Below are positions 33,520 to 45,019 of a DNA stretch of 64,000 bases, piece after piece. Below the pieces are notes generated by a model. That model was not told the origin of the DNA. It made no database searches and saw only the letters and a program-made list of their open reading frames with translations. The position numbers and the translations under genes were made by a program. The stretch is from Myxocyprinus asiaticus. Its lineage: Eukaryota > Chordata > Actinopteri > Cypriniformes > Catostomidae. Within the stretch, counting starts at the first letter, position 1. Each line of letters starts with the position of its first letter. The stretch is taken from assembly GCF_019703515.2 (NCBI RefSeq), contig NC_059347.1, positions 25,746,501 through 25,810,500 of the forward strand. Direction: 5' to 3'.

Positions 33520-34052
33520 CTGGTCAAAAGTTTTGAAACACTTACTCATTCTTTATTATAATTTTTTTCACATTTTAGAATAATAGTAAAGTCATCAAAA
33601 CTATGGAATAACATAAATGGAACTATGGGAATTATGTTGTGACTAAACAAAATCCAAAATAAATCAAAACTGTGTTATATTTTAGCATCTTCAAAGTAGT
33701 CACCCTTTGCCTAGAATTTGCAGACATGTACTCTTGACATTTTTTCAACCAACTTCTTGAGGTATCACACTGGGATGCTTTTTAAACAGTATTAAAGGAG
33801 TTTCCATCTATGTTGGGCACTTATTGGCTGCCTTTCTTTATTATTTGGTCCAAGTCATCAATTTCAAAAACTTTTTTTAATTTTTTTATTACATTTTAGT
33901 TTTATAATGAAATAAATTAATATGGTGGCACAATTATATTTTTGTCTACAAAAGTAATTTCAAACATTTAAGCATACGCCTTCAGATCAAAAGATTTTTA
34001 AGATCATGTTAAACATTTCAGTCAAGTGTTTCAAAACTTTTTACCGGTAGTG
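33515..34052 (-). mobile_element. Tc1-derived MITE, copy 1 (538 bp)
   Basis: Left CACTACTGGTCAAAAGTTTT and right AAAACTTTTTACCGGTAGTG are inverted ends; TA follows at 34053-34054. On the minus strand the interior keeps a relic of a Tc1 transposase C terminus, for example reading SIPVIPQEVG-like and KSTCLQILG-like near 33700-33790. It is therefore an internally deleted Tc1 derivative. A second copy lies at 58636-59166. Confidence 0.9.
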
Positions 34053-34479
34053 TATATATATGATTTAAGAACAAGCTTTTTTTGTTGTTTGTTTGTTTGA
34101 GTTTTGAAAGCTATTGTATGTGTTCATAGAACAGTGAACTGTTTTATCTCAAAAGATCAAGGAAAATTGGATTCTTAATGAAATGAACCCTTTAAGGAAT
34201 CAACTAATTAGAAAAGTTTAAAAGCACACATTAGTGCCCATTTTTGATTTTCAAGTAGTTAGTAGCTTAATGATAATTTGCCCTAGTCGTTGTCAGCAGT
34301 GTGCTCTCAGGTCTTTGTTTGTCAAGTTAATGATCATTAATGAGAGTGGTAAGCCTCTCTCACTTTAATTAATTAAAGCATAATCCTTGTGATTGTGACA
34401 TTCTCCTGACAATGGCACTTTGTCTGACAAGGGCTTGTTTGTGCATCCATAGTAATAAAGCACTTGATTTTTGGATGGG
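34053..34479. other. AT-rich DNA, no feature seen
   Basis: Nothing recognised between the MITE and the LINE leader. Confidence 0.5.
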
Positions 34480-34850
34480 AGTACTTAGCTGCACACTGCA
34501 CGAGTGTTGACGCTGCACGAGTGTTTGTAGCTTGCTAGCCTGCTTAGCGTTGCTTATTCTTATTCTTATAGGTTCATCGTTTTATCCTTTGCCAATCTAC
34601 TGCGTGCTTGGGGTTTTCTACTTTTCTACTGTTTCAACTGTATGTATTTTACCTCACGCACCCGTTTTCTTTTTTTTCTTTTCCTGCTTGTCTACATCTC
34701 GCGTCTCGACTGCATGCATTCGTTTTCTCCACTGTGTTTTACGCAGATTATTCCATCAATCTCAAACATCTACTGAACAGGAACCACATCGATCTCAAAC
34801 CCTCGCTGCTTAAGAACAACCATAACAACAACAAACAATTGCGGTAAGTC

Positions 34851-35708
34851 ATGGCATCCACTCATGTTATTTCTTCCTGCATTGCATGCCGCATGTTTAC
34901 TATAGCTTCTTCCATCAGCAGTGAGACATTTACATGTGTTAAATGTAAGGAATTAGTCAGGCTGACGGAGAAGGTTAATGAGTTAGAGGCACACATCCGA
35001 ATGCTAGTGGAGGTTAGTGAAAAAGAGAAGCCGGTAGATACTGTTTCGGATGCGGTTAATACAGCGAGCAACACACACACTTTGGTTAGAGCCCCCGCAG
35101 CAGGGCGTTTGTGTGATGTCTCGGTGGCATACTCACTCAGCAAACGACACCACTCTCCCATTCCTGTTAGGACTTCCAATCGATTCTCCCCACTCAGTGA
35201 TGCACCCACTGAGAATCATGTTGAAAAAGACTTAATAATTGGTGACTCTATTATAAGGAACGTAGAAATAGAGACTCCAGCCACAATCATTAAATGCATT
35301 TCCTGGGCTCGAGCATCTGACATCCAATCAAATTTACAAGTGTTGTCTAATGCTAAATGTAGATTTTCTAAAATTGTTATTTATGTTGGCACCAACGATG
35401 TCGGCTTTGCCAGTCAGAGATCACTAAATAAAATGTTAAAGAGGTGTGTGAACTTGCAAAAACGATGTCAGACACTGTAATATGCTCTGACCCCACCCTG
35501 CTTATAGTAGGTTTATTGAAGATTAGTGTCTCTGAACGGCTGGATGTCTGAGTGGTGTCTGGAGAATAGCATAGGATTTATAGACAATTGGAAGAGTTTT
35601 TGGGGTAGACCTGACCTGCTAAAGAGATACGGACTCCATCCCTCCAGGGAAGGTTCTGCTCTCTTCTCTAGTAATTTGGCTCATAGTCTTAATAGTGATA
35701 GTATTTAA
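34851..35708 (+). pseudogene. LINE ORF1 with SGNH esterase domain
   Basis: The 209-residue frame begins with a Cys-rich segment (SCIACRMF, FTCVKCKELV) and a short coiled coil (VRLTEKVNELEAHIRML). The SGNH esterase start follows: DLIIGDSIIRNV has the nucleophile-serine GDS, and IVIYVGTNDVGF the Gly/Asn motif. A frameshift near 35480 moves the end into frame 35526-35708, where [20 protein letters not shown] shows the DGLHPS motif as YGLHPS. The catalytic Asp is replaced by Tyr while His remains. ORF1 esterases are known from CR1/L2 LINEs; their role in retrotransposition is unsettled. Confidence 0.8.
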
Positions 35709-35949
35709 CTAATTGGGGCCCAGGTCAAGAAGCAGACGAACTGGTTAATCCAAACGTCTGCTAGCTGCCTTAAGACGTCACACAGGTCACATAAACTACA
35801 ACACATAGAGACTGTATCACCTAGATATCATATAGTGACGGTGTCTGTTCCCCGAACTACCAAACACAAGCCCCTCAATAAATCATTTAGAAAAAATGTG
35901 ATTAAGGTCAAACTTGGAAAAAAAAAAAAAAAAAATTTGAAGATATACA

Positions 35950-36620
35950 TCATATAAAGGTAGGGCTACTAAACATTAGATCTCTTTCTACCAAAACACT
36001 AATTGTAAATGACATTTTTATAGAATATAGTTTGGATGTGCTTTGTTTGACTGAAACCTGGCTTAAACTGGATGAATATATTAGTTTAAATTAATCTTCT
36101 CCCTCAGGTTATTGTTATAAACATGAGCCTCGCCTGAAGGGTCGAGGAGAAGGTGTTGCTACAATTTACAGTGAAGTTTTTGGTGTTACTCAGAGGACAG
36201 GATATAAGTTTAAGTCTTTTGAACTAATAATGCTTAATGTGACAACGTCAGATATAAATAAAAAATCTCTGTCGTCTTTTGCACTTGCAACAGTATATAG
36301 ATCACCTGGGCTGTTATCAGATTTCCTTGGTGAATTTGCACATTTTCTGTCAGATTTAGTAGTGAATGTAGATAGAGCTTTATTTTTTGGTGACTTAAAC
36401 ATTCACATAGATAATGAAAATGACACATTGGGATTTGCATTTATCGATATTCTCAACTCTCTTGGAGTCAGACAAAATGTGACAGGACCAACTCATCGCC
36501 ATAATCATACGCTAGATTTAATTCTGTCATATGGAGTTGATGTTGATACTATATAAATTCTACCGCAGAGTGATGATATCTCAGATCATTACCTCGTCTC
36601 TTGTTTGCTATGATCAGCTA
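35950..36620 (+). pseudogene. LINE endonuclease domain
   Basis: Motifs in order: [11 protein letters not shown] (first Asn), [11 protein letters not shown] (metal-binding Glu), ATVYRSPG, LFFGDLNIHIDNEND (Asp/Asn) and RQNVTGPTHRHNHTLDLIL (catalytic region). SDHYLVSC (terminal SDH) lies in a shifted frame near 36580. The main open stretch is 36230-36556; a TAA precedes it near 36091 and another ends it. Confidence 0.85.
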
Positions 36621-36718
36621 ATATCACTCAATCTACACCACGCTATCGTTCAGGTAGAACTATTCTTTCGACCACTAAATATAGCTTCACTAATAATCTT
36701 CTCTCACATACTCAGTAA

Positions 36719-37915
36719 TTGTCTCATGTACTCAGTAAGCCAAAAAGTCTAGAAGAACTTGATGTAATAACAGAAAATATAAATACAGTCTACTCTAGCA
36801 CTCTTGATAGTGTCGCCCCCCTTCGATTAAAGAAAATTCAAGGAAAAAGCCCTGCACCATGGTACAATGATCACACTCATGCTCTCAAGAGAGCAGCTCG
36901 AAAAATGGAGCACAAGTGGAAAATACAAAATTAGAGTTACTTCGCAGTGCATGGAAGGATAGTGTCTGTTTAGTGTACAGTCAGGCACTAAAAGCTGCCA
37001 GGTCAGCATATTTTAGCAAACTCATAGAAAATAACCACAACAATACTAAGTGCTTATTCAGTACTGTGGCTAAATTGGTTAGGAATAAAGCATCGACTGA
37101 ACCATATATTCCGTCACAGTAAAGACTTCATGAATTTTTTTACTGATAAAATTGAAATAATCAGAAATAAAATTGGAACTATGCAATCAACTGTCATAGC
37201 ACCTCATAAAACAGTGTCTTATAAATTTTCTTATGAGCAACTTCAGTCCTTTGCTGTCATAGGTCATGAAGAGCTAACAAAACTAACAAAACAAAAGCTA
37301 ACAAAACAAAACTAAAAGCCACAACATGTATGTTAGATCCAATACCAACTAAGCTCTTAAAAGAAGTATTCCCTGTAATCTCAGAACCTCTTCTTAATAT
37401 TATTAACTCCTTGCTATCCTTAGGACATGTCCCAAAACTTTAAAATGGCAGTTATCAAACAACTTATTAAGTAGCCACAGCTTGATTCTGGAGAATTGGC
37501 TAATTACAGACCAATTTCAAATCTACCATTTATGTCGAAAAAACTAGAAAAGGTAGTGTCCTTCCAACTATGTTCATTTCTACAGTGAAATGGTATATAT
37601 GAACAATTTCAGTCAGGATTTAGGCCCCATCACAGTACAGAGACTGCACTTATCAGAGTTCCAAATGACTTGCTCTTATCATCTGATCATGGCTGCATTT
37701 CACTTCTAGTGCTTTAGGTCTTAGTACTGCCGTCGACATGATAGATCACGACATTCTCTTGTATAGGTTGGAGAATTATGTTGGCATTAATGGACTTGCA
37801 TTAGCATGGTTTAGGTCATATTTATCAGACTGCTACCACTTTGTATGTGTAAACGAGGAATTGTCAAATAAAAAAAAGTTAAGTATGGAGTGCCACAGGG
37901 ATCAGTTTTAGGGAA
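36719..37915 (+). pseudogene. LINE reverse transcriptase, truncated before the catalytic loop
   Basis: Connector frames (36719-37122, with SVAPLRLKKIQGKSPAPWYN) lead to RT fingers/palm at 37490-37915. These show [26 protein letters not shown] and DHDILLYRLENYVG across frames, ending in YGVPQGSVLG at about 37913. The sequence then jumps to post-palm sequence (IKDW near 37925), so the YADD motif and surroundings are missing. Confidence 0.8.
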
Positions 37916-37919
37916 ATCA

Positions 37920-38683
37920 ATGAAATCAAAGATTGGATAGCCTGACATTTCCTTCTACTCAGTTCCGACAAAACAGAGATACAAATTACTGGACCAAAAA
38001 CCTCTAAAAATAAATCACTAAAATATAATTTTACTCTTGATGGATGTACTGTTACATCGTCTTCTACAGCGAAGAACTTGTGTGTTATATTTGATACCAA
38101 TCTGTCCTTTGAAAATAAAATTTCCAATGTTTGTAGAACAGCATTCTTCCACCTCAAAAATATTGCTAAGTTACGACACATGCTCTCTCTTGCTGATGCC
38201 AAAAAGCTAATTCATGTGTTCATGACCTCAAGACTAGATTATTGTAAAGATTTACTGGGAGGATGTCCAGCAAGTTCAGTAAATAAACTTCAATTGGTTC
38301 AAAATGCAGCTGCCAGAGTGCTGACCAGAACCAAGAAATATGATCATATTAGCCCCATTTTATCATTGTTACATTGGCTACCTGTTACATTTTGTATTAA
38401 TTTTAAAATTCTGTTAACTACATACAAAGCTTTGAATGGTCGAGCTCCACAGTACTTAAGTGACCTTCTGACACGCTATATTCCATCACGTTCATTACAA
38501 TCACAAAATTCTGGCTTGTTAATAGTTCCTAGAATATCAAAATCCACAAAAGGAGGTAGATCCTTTTCCTATTTGGCTCCTAAACTATGGAATAGTCTCC
38601 CTAACACTGTTCAGTATGCAGACACACTCACTCAGTTTAAGTCTAGACTAAAGACTCATTTATTTAGCCAGGCATACACCTAA
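37920..38683 (+). pseudogene. LINE ORF2 C-terminal region
   Basis: The frame at 38078-38683 (201 aa) contains LSFENKISNVCRTAFFHLKN, RLDYCKDLLGG, LQLVQNAAARVLTRTKK, LLHWLPV, YKALNGRAPQYLSDLL and LWNSLPNTV, ending FKSRLKTHLFSQAYT and a stop. These post-RT motifs are shared by CR1/L2 LINEs. It is the best preserved part of the element. Its ATG lies inside the ancestral ORF and is not a true start. Confidence 0.85.
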
Positions 38684-39695
38684 TTTATCCATCAACTCAC
38701 AATTAGGCTGCTTTAGTTAGGTCTGCTGGAAACAGAAACATCTATCAACTCTGCATAAAATTTTATATCTACACTAATATTATTCTATTTGTTTCCATAT
38801 CTCATATTCCCAGGATTCATATCCCAAGGTTACCAGAGCTCCGTTCCTGCTTGGTGTCGGACTCCACTGTTATATGTCTCTGAGTGATGACGACTAAATG
38901 CAGCCGGTACTAGCCAGACATAATTTCAGTTTTTACGATGGACTTCAGAGGATGAACTGATGCCATCTCCAACTGTAAGACATCGGATACTTCATATGCC
39001 ACTGCCTGAACCTTGGACTTAGGATGGACCCCACCGAACCTCACCGAAGTGACATGCTGGTTGAACTGCAATGCACCTCATTGATCTGCATCACCTTTTT
39101 CTATTGATGGACTACACTCTTGAAATGGAATACATAGACTATAATTTAATTGCCAACAATAGCCTTCATCAGGCAACTAACAAAGGACAATGCATCTATG
39201 AGAACGTCTGCAGATAATACTGGATGGACTTCAAAAACATTAGTCATTAAACTTACAGTTTATAAAAAATCTTTTTTTTTTTAAGCACAGGACCTTAACA
39301 CTTACTTAGTTTACTAATCTTAAACCATGACCTGCACTGGACATAAATAACTAATACTGGAATTATATTCATGCTGGTTAGCCAGAGGGGAACTGGCCCC
39401 CACAGTGAGCCTGGTTTCTCCCAAGGTTATTTTTCTCCATTAACCAACATCTTATGGAGTTTTGTGTTCCTTGCCACAGTCGCCTACAGCTTGCTAAAAA
39501 GGGTTTTAGATACAATTGTTATTGAATTATTTAATTCTTATACACAATTTACAATCATTTTTAATCAAACTACACAGTTATCACTCTAAGACTTTTTATT
39601 ACAGTTGAATTTTTTGTTAATGCATGATTTTTTGTAAAGCTGCTTTGAAACTATGTGTGTTTTGAAAAGCGCTATACAAATAAAAATGACTTGAC

Positions 39696-40103
39696 TTAGA
39701 ACATGGGTTTGTAATTTGAAGTCACGAGGGCATCAAGATGCTTGAAATAATTAAGTATTTGTTGCACTTTGTGTCATGCTTCATCACAAATATGTACAGT
39801 GTACTGAAAATAAACTTAAAATGCTGATATCAAATGGGAAACTTAGACAAAAGTAATTTGTTTTGTGTAAACCAATAGGATTGAAACAAAATACCAATTG
39901 TGAGGTGATAATCTGATGTGGTCTGAGCTGCGAGGCGATCGTTTGTATTTCACGACTGCTATTGGGTCCTTGAATAATGTATAATATGTGAGGAAGGGCA
40001 ACCTATGGAGTTTCTAGTGCCCCCGTAGGGTAAGATGGTTCCCTACACAGACTACGTAATATGCGCAGTGGGAGCAGTGTACTGTATATAATAATTTCAA
40101 ATA
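39696..40103. other. AT-rich DNA, no feature seen
   Basis: No ORF or repeat recognised between the LINE tail and the next Tc1 relic. Confidence 0.5.
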
Positions 40104-40556
40104 CACTCTGTGGCGAAAAGTTTGTGGAAACCATATATGGTTGATAAACATTTAATTTCAAAATTATAAAAATGTTGCCCCCTTTGCCATCATAACAGCT
40201 TCCACTCTTCTGCAAATGCTTTCCACTATACTGTATGTAGTAACATGGCTGCAGGGGTTTGCTCCCATTCAGGCACAAGAGCATCAGTAAGGAAAGACTG
40301 ATGTTGGGGGTTGGGTCTGGGCTTTGAGCAGGCCAGTCAAGTTCTTCCACACCAGACACAGTGAACAATTTCTTTGTCGATCTCACTTTGTGCACAGGGA
40401 CATTGTCATGCTGGAACAGCCACAAAGTTGGAAGCACATAATGCCCTAGAATGCAGTTTAATGGAGTAGCATTATGATATGTCTTCACTGGAATTAATTG
40501 AGTAAACTTACTCATTAATTTTAAGTGGGTGCCCAGATACTTTTGGCCATATAGTG
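40104..40556 (-). mobile_element. Tc1-like relic (453 bp), minus strand
   Basis: Left CACTCTGTGGCGAAAAGTTT and right AACTTTTGGCCATATAGTG-like (ATACTTTTGGCCATATAGTG) ends are imperfect inverted repeats. TA precedes the left end. On the minus strand the interior reads LWLFQHDNVPVHKVRSTKKL, then ELDWPAQSPDPTPN, a Tc1 transposase around the second catalytic Asp (QHDN) with the third catalytic Glu no longer recognisable. The N-terminal two-thirds is deleted. Confidence 0.75.
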
Positions 40557-40615
40557 TTGAATAATTCATATGGGAACCCACACAAAATGAGTGTAGATTA
40601 ATAATGTTGCTGTTG

Positions 40616-40647
40616 TGTATACACACACACACACCCACCCACCCACC

Positions 40648-40745
<98 letters not shown>

Positions 40746-40749
40746 TACA

Positions 40750-40781
<32 letters not shown>

Positions 40782-40790
40782 CATATTGCT
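40616..40790. repeat. compound microsatellite (CA)(CCCA)(TA)n(CA)n(CATA)n
   Basis: Continuous simple sequence of about 170 bp. ORFs crossing it (40566-40888) are artefacts. It replaces the right end of the adjacent Sleeping-Beauty-like element. Confidence 0.95.
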
Positions 40791-41657
40791 TGCACATGCA
40801 TTTTCAGTTCTGCCCACAAATTGACTAACAGATTGAGGTCAGGGATTTGTGATGGCCACTCCAATACCTTGACTTTTCCTTTAGCCATTTTGCCACAACT
40901 TCGGAGGTATGCTTGGGGTCATTGTCCGTTTGGAAGACCCATTTGCAAATGAGCTTTAACTTCTTGACTGATGTCTTGAGATGTTGCTTCAATTTATCCA
41001 CAATTTACCTTCCTCATGATGCCATCTATTTTGTAAAGTGCACCAGTCCCTCCTGCAGTAAAGCACCCCCACAACATAATGCTGCCACCCCCATGCTTCA
41101 AGTTTGGGATGGTGTTCTTCAGCTTGTAAGCCTCACCCTTTTTCCTCCAAACATAACGATGGTCATTATGGCCAAACAGTTCGATTTTTGTTTCATCAGA
41201 CCAGAGGACATTTCTCAAAAAAGTAAGATATTTGCCCCCATGTGCATCTGCAAACTGTAGTCTGGCATTTTTTATGGCGGTTTTGGAGCAGTGGCTTCTT
41301 CCTTGCTGCGCAGCCTTTCAGGTTATGTTGATATAGGACTCGTTTTACTGTGGATATAAATACTTCACAAACACTCTCTGCTGTTGTTCTGGGATTGATT
41401 TGCACTTTTCGCACCAAACTACGTTCATCTCTAGCAGACAGAATGTGTCTCCTTCCTGAGTGGTATGATGGCTGCGTGGTCCCATGGTGTTTATACTTGT
41501 GTACTATTGTTTGTACAGGTGAACGTGGTACCTTCAGGCATTTGAAAATTGCTCCCAAGGATGAATCAGATTTGTGGAGGTCCACAGTTGTTTTTCTGAG
41601 GTCTTGGCTGATTTCTTTTGATTTTCCAATGATGTCAAGCAAAGAGTCACTGAGTTT
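40791..41657 (-). pseudogene. Sleeping-Beauty-like Tc1 transposase relic
   Basis: The N-terminal PAIRED-like region reads GKSKEISQDLRKTTVDLHKS, LKVPRSPVQTIVHKYKHHG and a GRR hook (41657-41250). The expected ATG before GKS reads ATT. The catalytic core begins with VLWSDETKIELFGHN (first Asp, near 41200) and LKHGGGSIMLWGCF. The second Asp (TDNDPKH, near 40900) lies in another frame. [15 protein letters not shown] has Val where the third catalytic Glu should be. At least three frameshifts are present and the C terminus is missing. Confidence 0.85.
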
Positions 41658-42012
41658 GAAGGTAGGCCTTAAAATACATCCACAGGTACACCTCCAATTC
41701 AGTACACCTATCATAAGCTAATTGGCTAATTGTCTAAAGGCTTGACATCATCTTCTGGAATTTTCAAAGCTGCTTAAAGGCACAGTTAACTTAGTGTATG
41801 TAAACTTCTGATCCACTGGAATTGTGATCTAGTCAATTAAAAGTGATACAGTTTGTCTATAAACAATTGTTGGAAACTGTACTCGTGTCCTGCACAAAGT
41901 AGATGTCCTAAACTTTCCAAAACTATACTTTGCTAATATTAAATATTCGGAGTGGTTAAAAAATTAGTTTTAATGACTTCAACCTAAGTGAATGTAAACT
42001 TCTGACTTCAAC
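40791..42012 (-). mobile_element. Sleeping-Beauty-like Tc1 transposon, one end lost
   Basis: The upstream end (right side here) has an IR/DR layout. The outer repeat, AAGTGAATGTAAACTTCTGA then CTTCAACT (41986-42012), and the inner repeat GTGTATGTAAACTTCTGATC (41794-41813) share the core TGTAAACTTCTGA about 190 bp apart. This is the arrangement of fish elements of the Sleeping Beauty group. TA follows the outer repeat. The opposite IR/DR is gone and the element runs into a microsatellite at 40790. Confidence 0.85.
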
Positions 42013-43500
42013 TATATATATACTGGAATTAAGGGATTTATTTTAAATATGCGTTTAATGTCCAAACATTAATACAATAAATAAATCCAGTAGGATTTAA
42101 GCCTGGAGGCCAGATAAGCCTGAAGGCCAGATAAGTTTAAAAAACCAAGGTTGCTGTTGTATGGAAGCTTATTCTTAAAACATCTAAGCCAAGTACTTCA
42201 GTGCTGGGATGGGTGTTTTTAACATATAACATTTTATCAAATGTTTCAGCATCACCATTAAGACATACAGTATTCCCACATATATCTTTGCATCTCACTT
42301 ATCCTGAAAAACATATTAACATTGTGAAGTTTTGTTCAAAGGAGGTCTTGCCACTTTTAATCGAATATTTACTTGTTTGTAGATTCTTTGGACTTAGAAA
42401 AAAACCTATAGAAAACCTGGAGATATCAGGTATATTTTAAATTTGTGATTTCCAGCTGTGGAAAATCCATGAAAGTTAATAAAATCTAAAAAATAAAAAA
42501 TAAAAAAATGAAAAAGCATCAGACCCATGACACAATGAGAAGTATAAGTGCTTGTGGCACAAAGAGTTCAGGTTCAAATCTGGCCTATTAAAATCTAATT
42601 TCACCTATCTGTCCTCCACGTTCCTGTCTGGTCTTTACTGTTTTGTCATTACTGGTAAAAAGCCCATAAACAAAAGGCAGATACTATTTACACCCTGGTG
42701 CAAATAATGGTATATGCTATTTATACCCCAGGGCAGATATTATTTTATTTTAACCCCAACCCTGGTGCAAATAATGGTAGATACTAATTGCACCCTGGTG
42801 CAAATAGTTTCAGATATAATTGCACCCATATTTAAATACTACCAAACAGTGTTGGCATCACTACAGTGTGTTTATTGTGTTTATTTAGAGTCCCACAGAC
42901 ACACTACATTAAACCCTACCCCTAAATCTAACCCTAACCTTACCTTAGAAAAAATAACCATGGTTTTACTACAGTAATCATGGTTTCACCATGGTATTTT
43001 TTGTAAATTTACAGTAACCACAAAATTAACCATGTTTCTATTTTACCACCATATCACTGTAGCAACACAATGGTTAATTGCATTAAAACTATGCTTTCTG
43101 ACCAAAAAAAAGAAGAAAAAAAAAGACAATATTAGTTACTACAATATTAGTAATACAATTTACACACAAGCCACGGGAACGAGTGCAATCGACAGACCCC
43201 GCATCTGGATCAAACTCTTTTCTGCACTCCCCGACATTCTCCAAGTTTTTGTAGCAGTATTAAAGGAAATATTAAAAGTGGAATCAGAAAATCAGATTGG
43301 AAAAAGAGTGGGACAAAACACGGATTAGAACTGTGGTCGCTAGGACAACACTACGCATTCACTCACCGTCTTTACACTCCACACTCCTGCGGCGACATCT
43401 ATTGTCTAGTTTGTCATATATTTCTGTGGTTCCACCAGACTATTGGGGTGCAAATAGCTGTACTGTGTGGCAGATGCCATTTACACCATGATGCAAACAG
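42013..43500. repeat. dispersed short repeats (GGTGCAAAT and ACCATGG families)
   Basis: CCTGGTGCAAATAATGGTA and related units occur at about 42695, 42760 and 42795, with a weaker one near 43445. CATGGTTTTACTACAGTAAT and CATGGTTTCACCATGG at 42960-42995 are palindromic ACCATGG words. A 17-bp tandem (GGCCAGATAAG) lies at 42110-42135. These look like short TE remnants; no ORF with motifs. Confidence 0.45.
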
Positions 43501-43916
43501 ACACTCCGTAAACGGCATGTGTGAGAAAAGTCTTTTTTTTTCTTTTTTTTTTTTTTAAATAAAGAAATAATATAGTTAAAATTTTTTAGTTTTGCTACAT
43601 TCTAAAATATTTCATTGCAAATTGCTTTTTGTAAGTGCAATATCTAAATAATAAATAATAATATAAATGTATAATAAATAAATAAACAAACTGGAAAAGC
43701 CATGTAAATACATTTGTCAAAAGCTGTGGGGACCCTGTGGTGTAATCGAGAGCTGAGGGCTTTCCTAGACCACACAGCTAGATTACTGTGAATGCTCTTT
43801 CACAGAAAGCAACTGCCTATTTCCTGTTCATCTAACCACAGAAGAATAAAGACAGAGGTGTGCTTTTCATCAGCTAAATTGTGGTGAAGCCTAAGGATGA
43901 ATATCAGTGTTTCACG

Positions 43917-43969
<53 letters not shown>

Positions 43970-44451
43970 CATGTGTGTAAGTTACATGATCAAGTGATGA
44001 CTCCATCATGTCTGTGTCTGTTCTTTCCCTCAGTATGGCTTGAAAAGGATCCCTGTCTATCTCTGCCTATATGGATCTGAGTCCCTCTTTAGTAGCAGGT
44101 TGCAGCTCACTGTCATCAAACATTCACTATGAGAGGCTCATTATGTGGGCTTATAGAGAGGTCTAGGAGCTCACCATGTGCCTGTGGAAACATGTGTAAT
44201 TGAAGGGAACATTGTATTCCCAATAAAGCATTCCTTTGATATTCGGCAGGGGAGTTGTCTGTGTTTTTATATTTATTGACATAGATTTTCTTGGCAGGTG
44301 CTTTCTATAGATATGAGCCATAGAAATCACTTCAACAAAATACAAATTGCCTATTGTAATTAATGGTAATGATAGCAGTAAGATAATTGACTATCAGTCA
44401 ACATTGAGGATCCAACCCTCAGAATGTTCCTGGAGTACTGTTCCTATTTTA
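43501..44451. other. AT-rich DNA with (TG)n microsatellite
   Basis: A TG/GCGC tract lies at 43919-43979. The minus ORF at 43800-44009 crosses it and is artefactual. Nothing else recognised. Confidence 0.5.
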
Positions 44452-44892
44452 AAGAGGCACTCAGTAATTTTTTTGTCCTCATTAAAAAGTTTTACCTGGA
44501 AATGAGTAGTACTTTTGAAATATATGTTTAAAATGTCAAAAAAATAAATAAATAAAATGGTAAAATGGTAAAATTTTACATGGAGCTTGCAGCCTCATGG
44601 GGAGTTCACCATGTTGAGATCACTGAGACTAGCCTAATACTACTCACTTTTTCTTAGTAATCCTCCTATTATTGGACACTTTCAACCATGAAATTAATTA
44701 AGCATGGTCGTGAATAGTAACCTCAAATGCCATTGCCATTATTACTATGCCATTATTAGTAACATAAACGTCACTAGATGTTATTTCAAATCTAACATGA
44801 CTGCCATATTGACCAGCACAACATAAAAATAAAATAATAATAATAATACAAATAAATAAATAAATAAATAAAATAAATACTGAGTGCACCTT
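44452..44892. mobile_element. TA-flanked MITE (441 bp)
   Basis: Left AAGAGGCACTCAGTAATTT and right AAATACTGAGTGCACCTT are inverted repeats with a few mismatches. TA flanks both sides (44450-44451 and 44893-44894). The interior is AT-rich with an (AATA)n stretch and no transposase. Confidence 0.65.
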
Positions 44893-45019
44893 TACTGTGT
44901 TTAATATTAGTATAAAATAATCTGCTAAGTGACAAATAAGTGAATAGCTGAAAAGATATTCTTTTCAGTTATAGATATGCTTTGTTTTATCTCAGAACAA
45001 ATCCCACAGTTTGAATTTA

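Larger units (their letters stand above)
34480..39695 (+). mobile_element. CR1/L2-type LINE, near full length, internally deleted
   Basis: Leader (34480-34850), ORF1 with esterase (34851-35708), endonuclease (35950-36620), connector (36720-37330), RT (37330-37915) and C-terminal region (37920-38683) lie in the expected order. A 3' UTR of about 1 kb ends AAAAGCGCTATACAAATAAA followed by ATGACTTGACTT at 39695. The 3' UTR words GCCTGGTTTCTCCCAAGG and GTTCCTTGCCACAGTCGCC are typical of this fish LINE group. Nonsense codons and a deletion of the catalytic RT loop make it inactive. Confidence 0.85.

Noticed and set aside
40003..40888. Long ORFs up to 264 aa across the microsatellite
   Set aside because: They are translations of (TA)n/(CA)n joined to Tc1 relics, not a protein.
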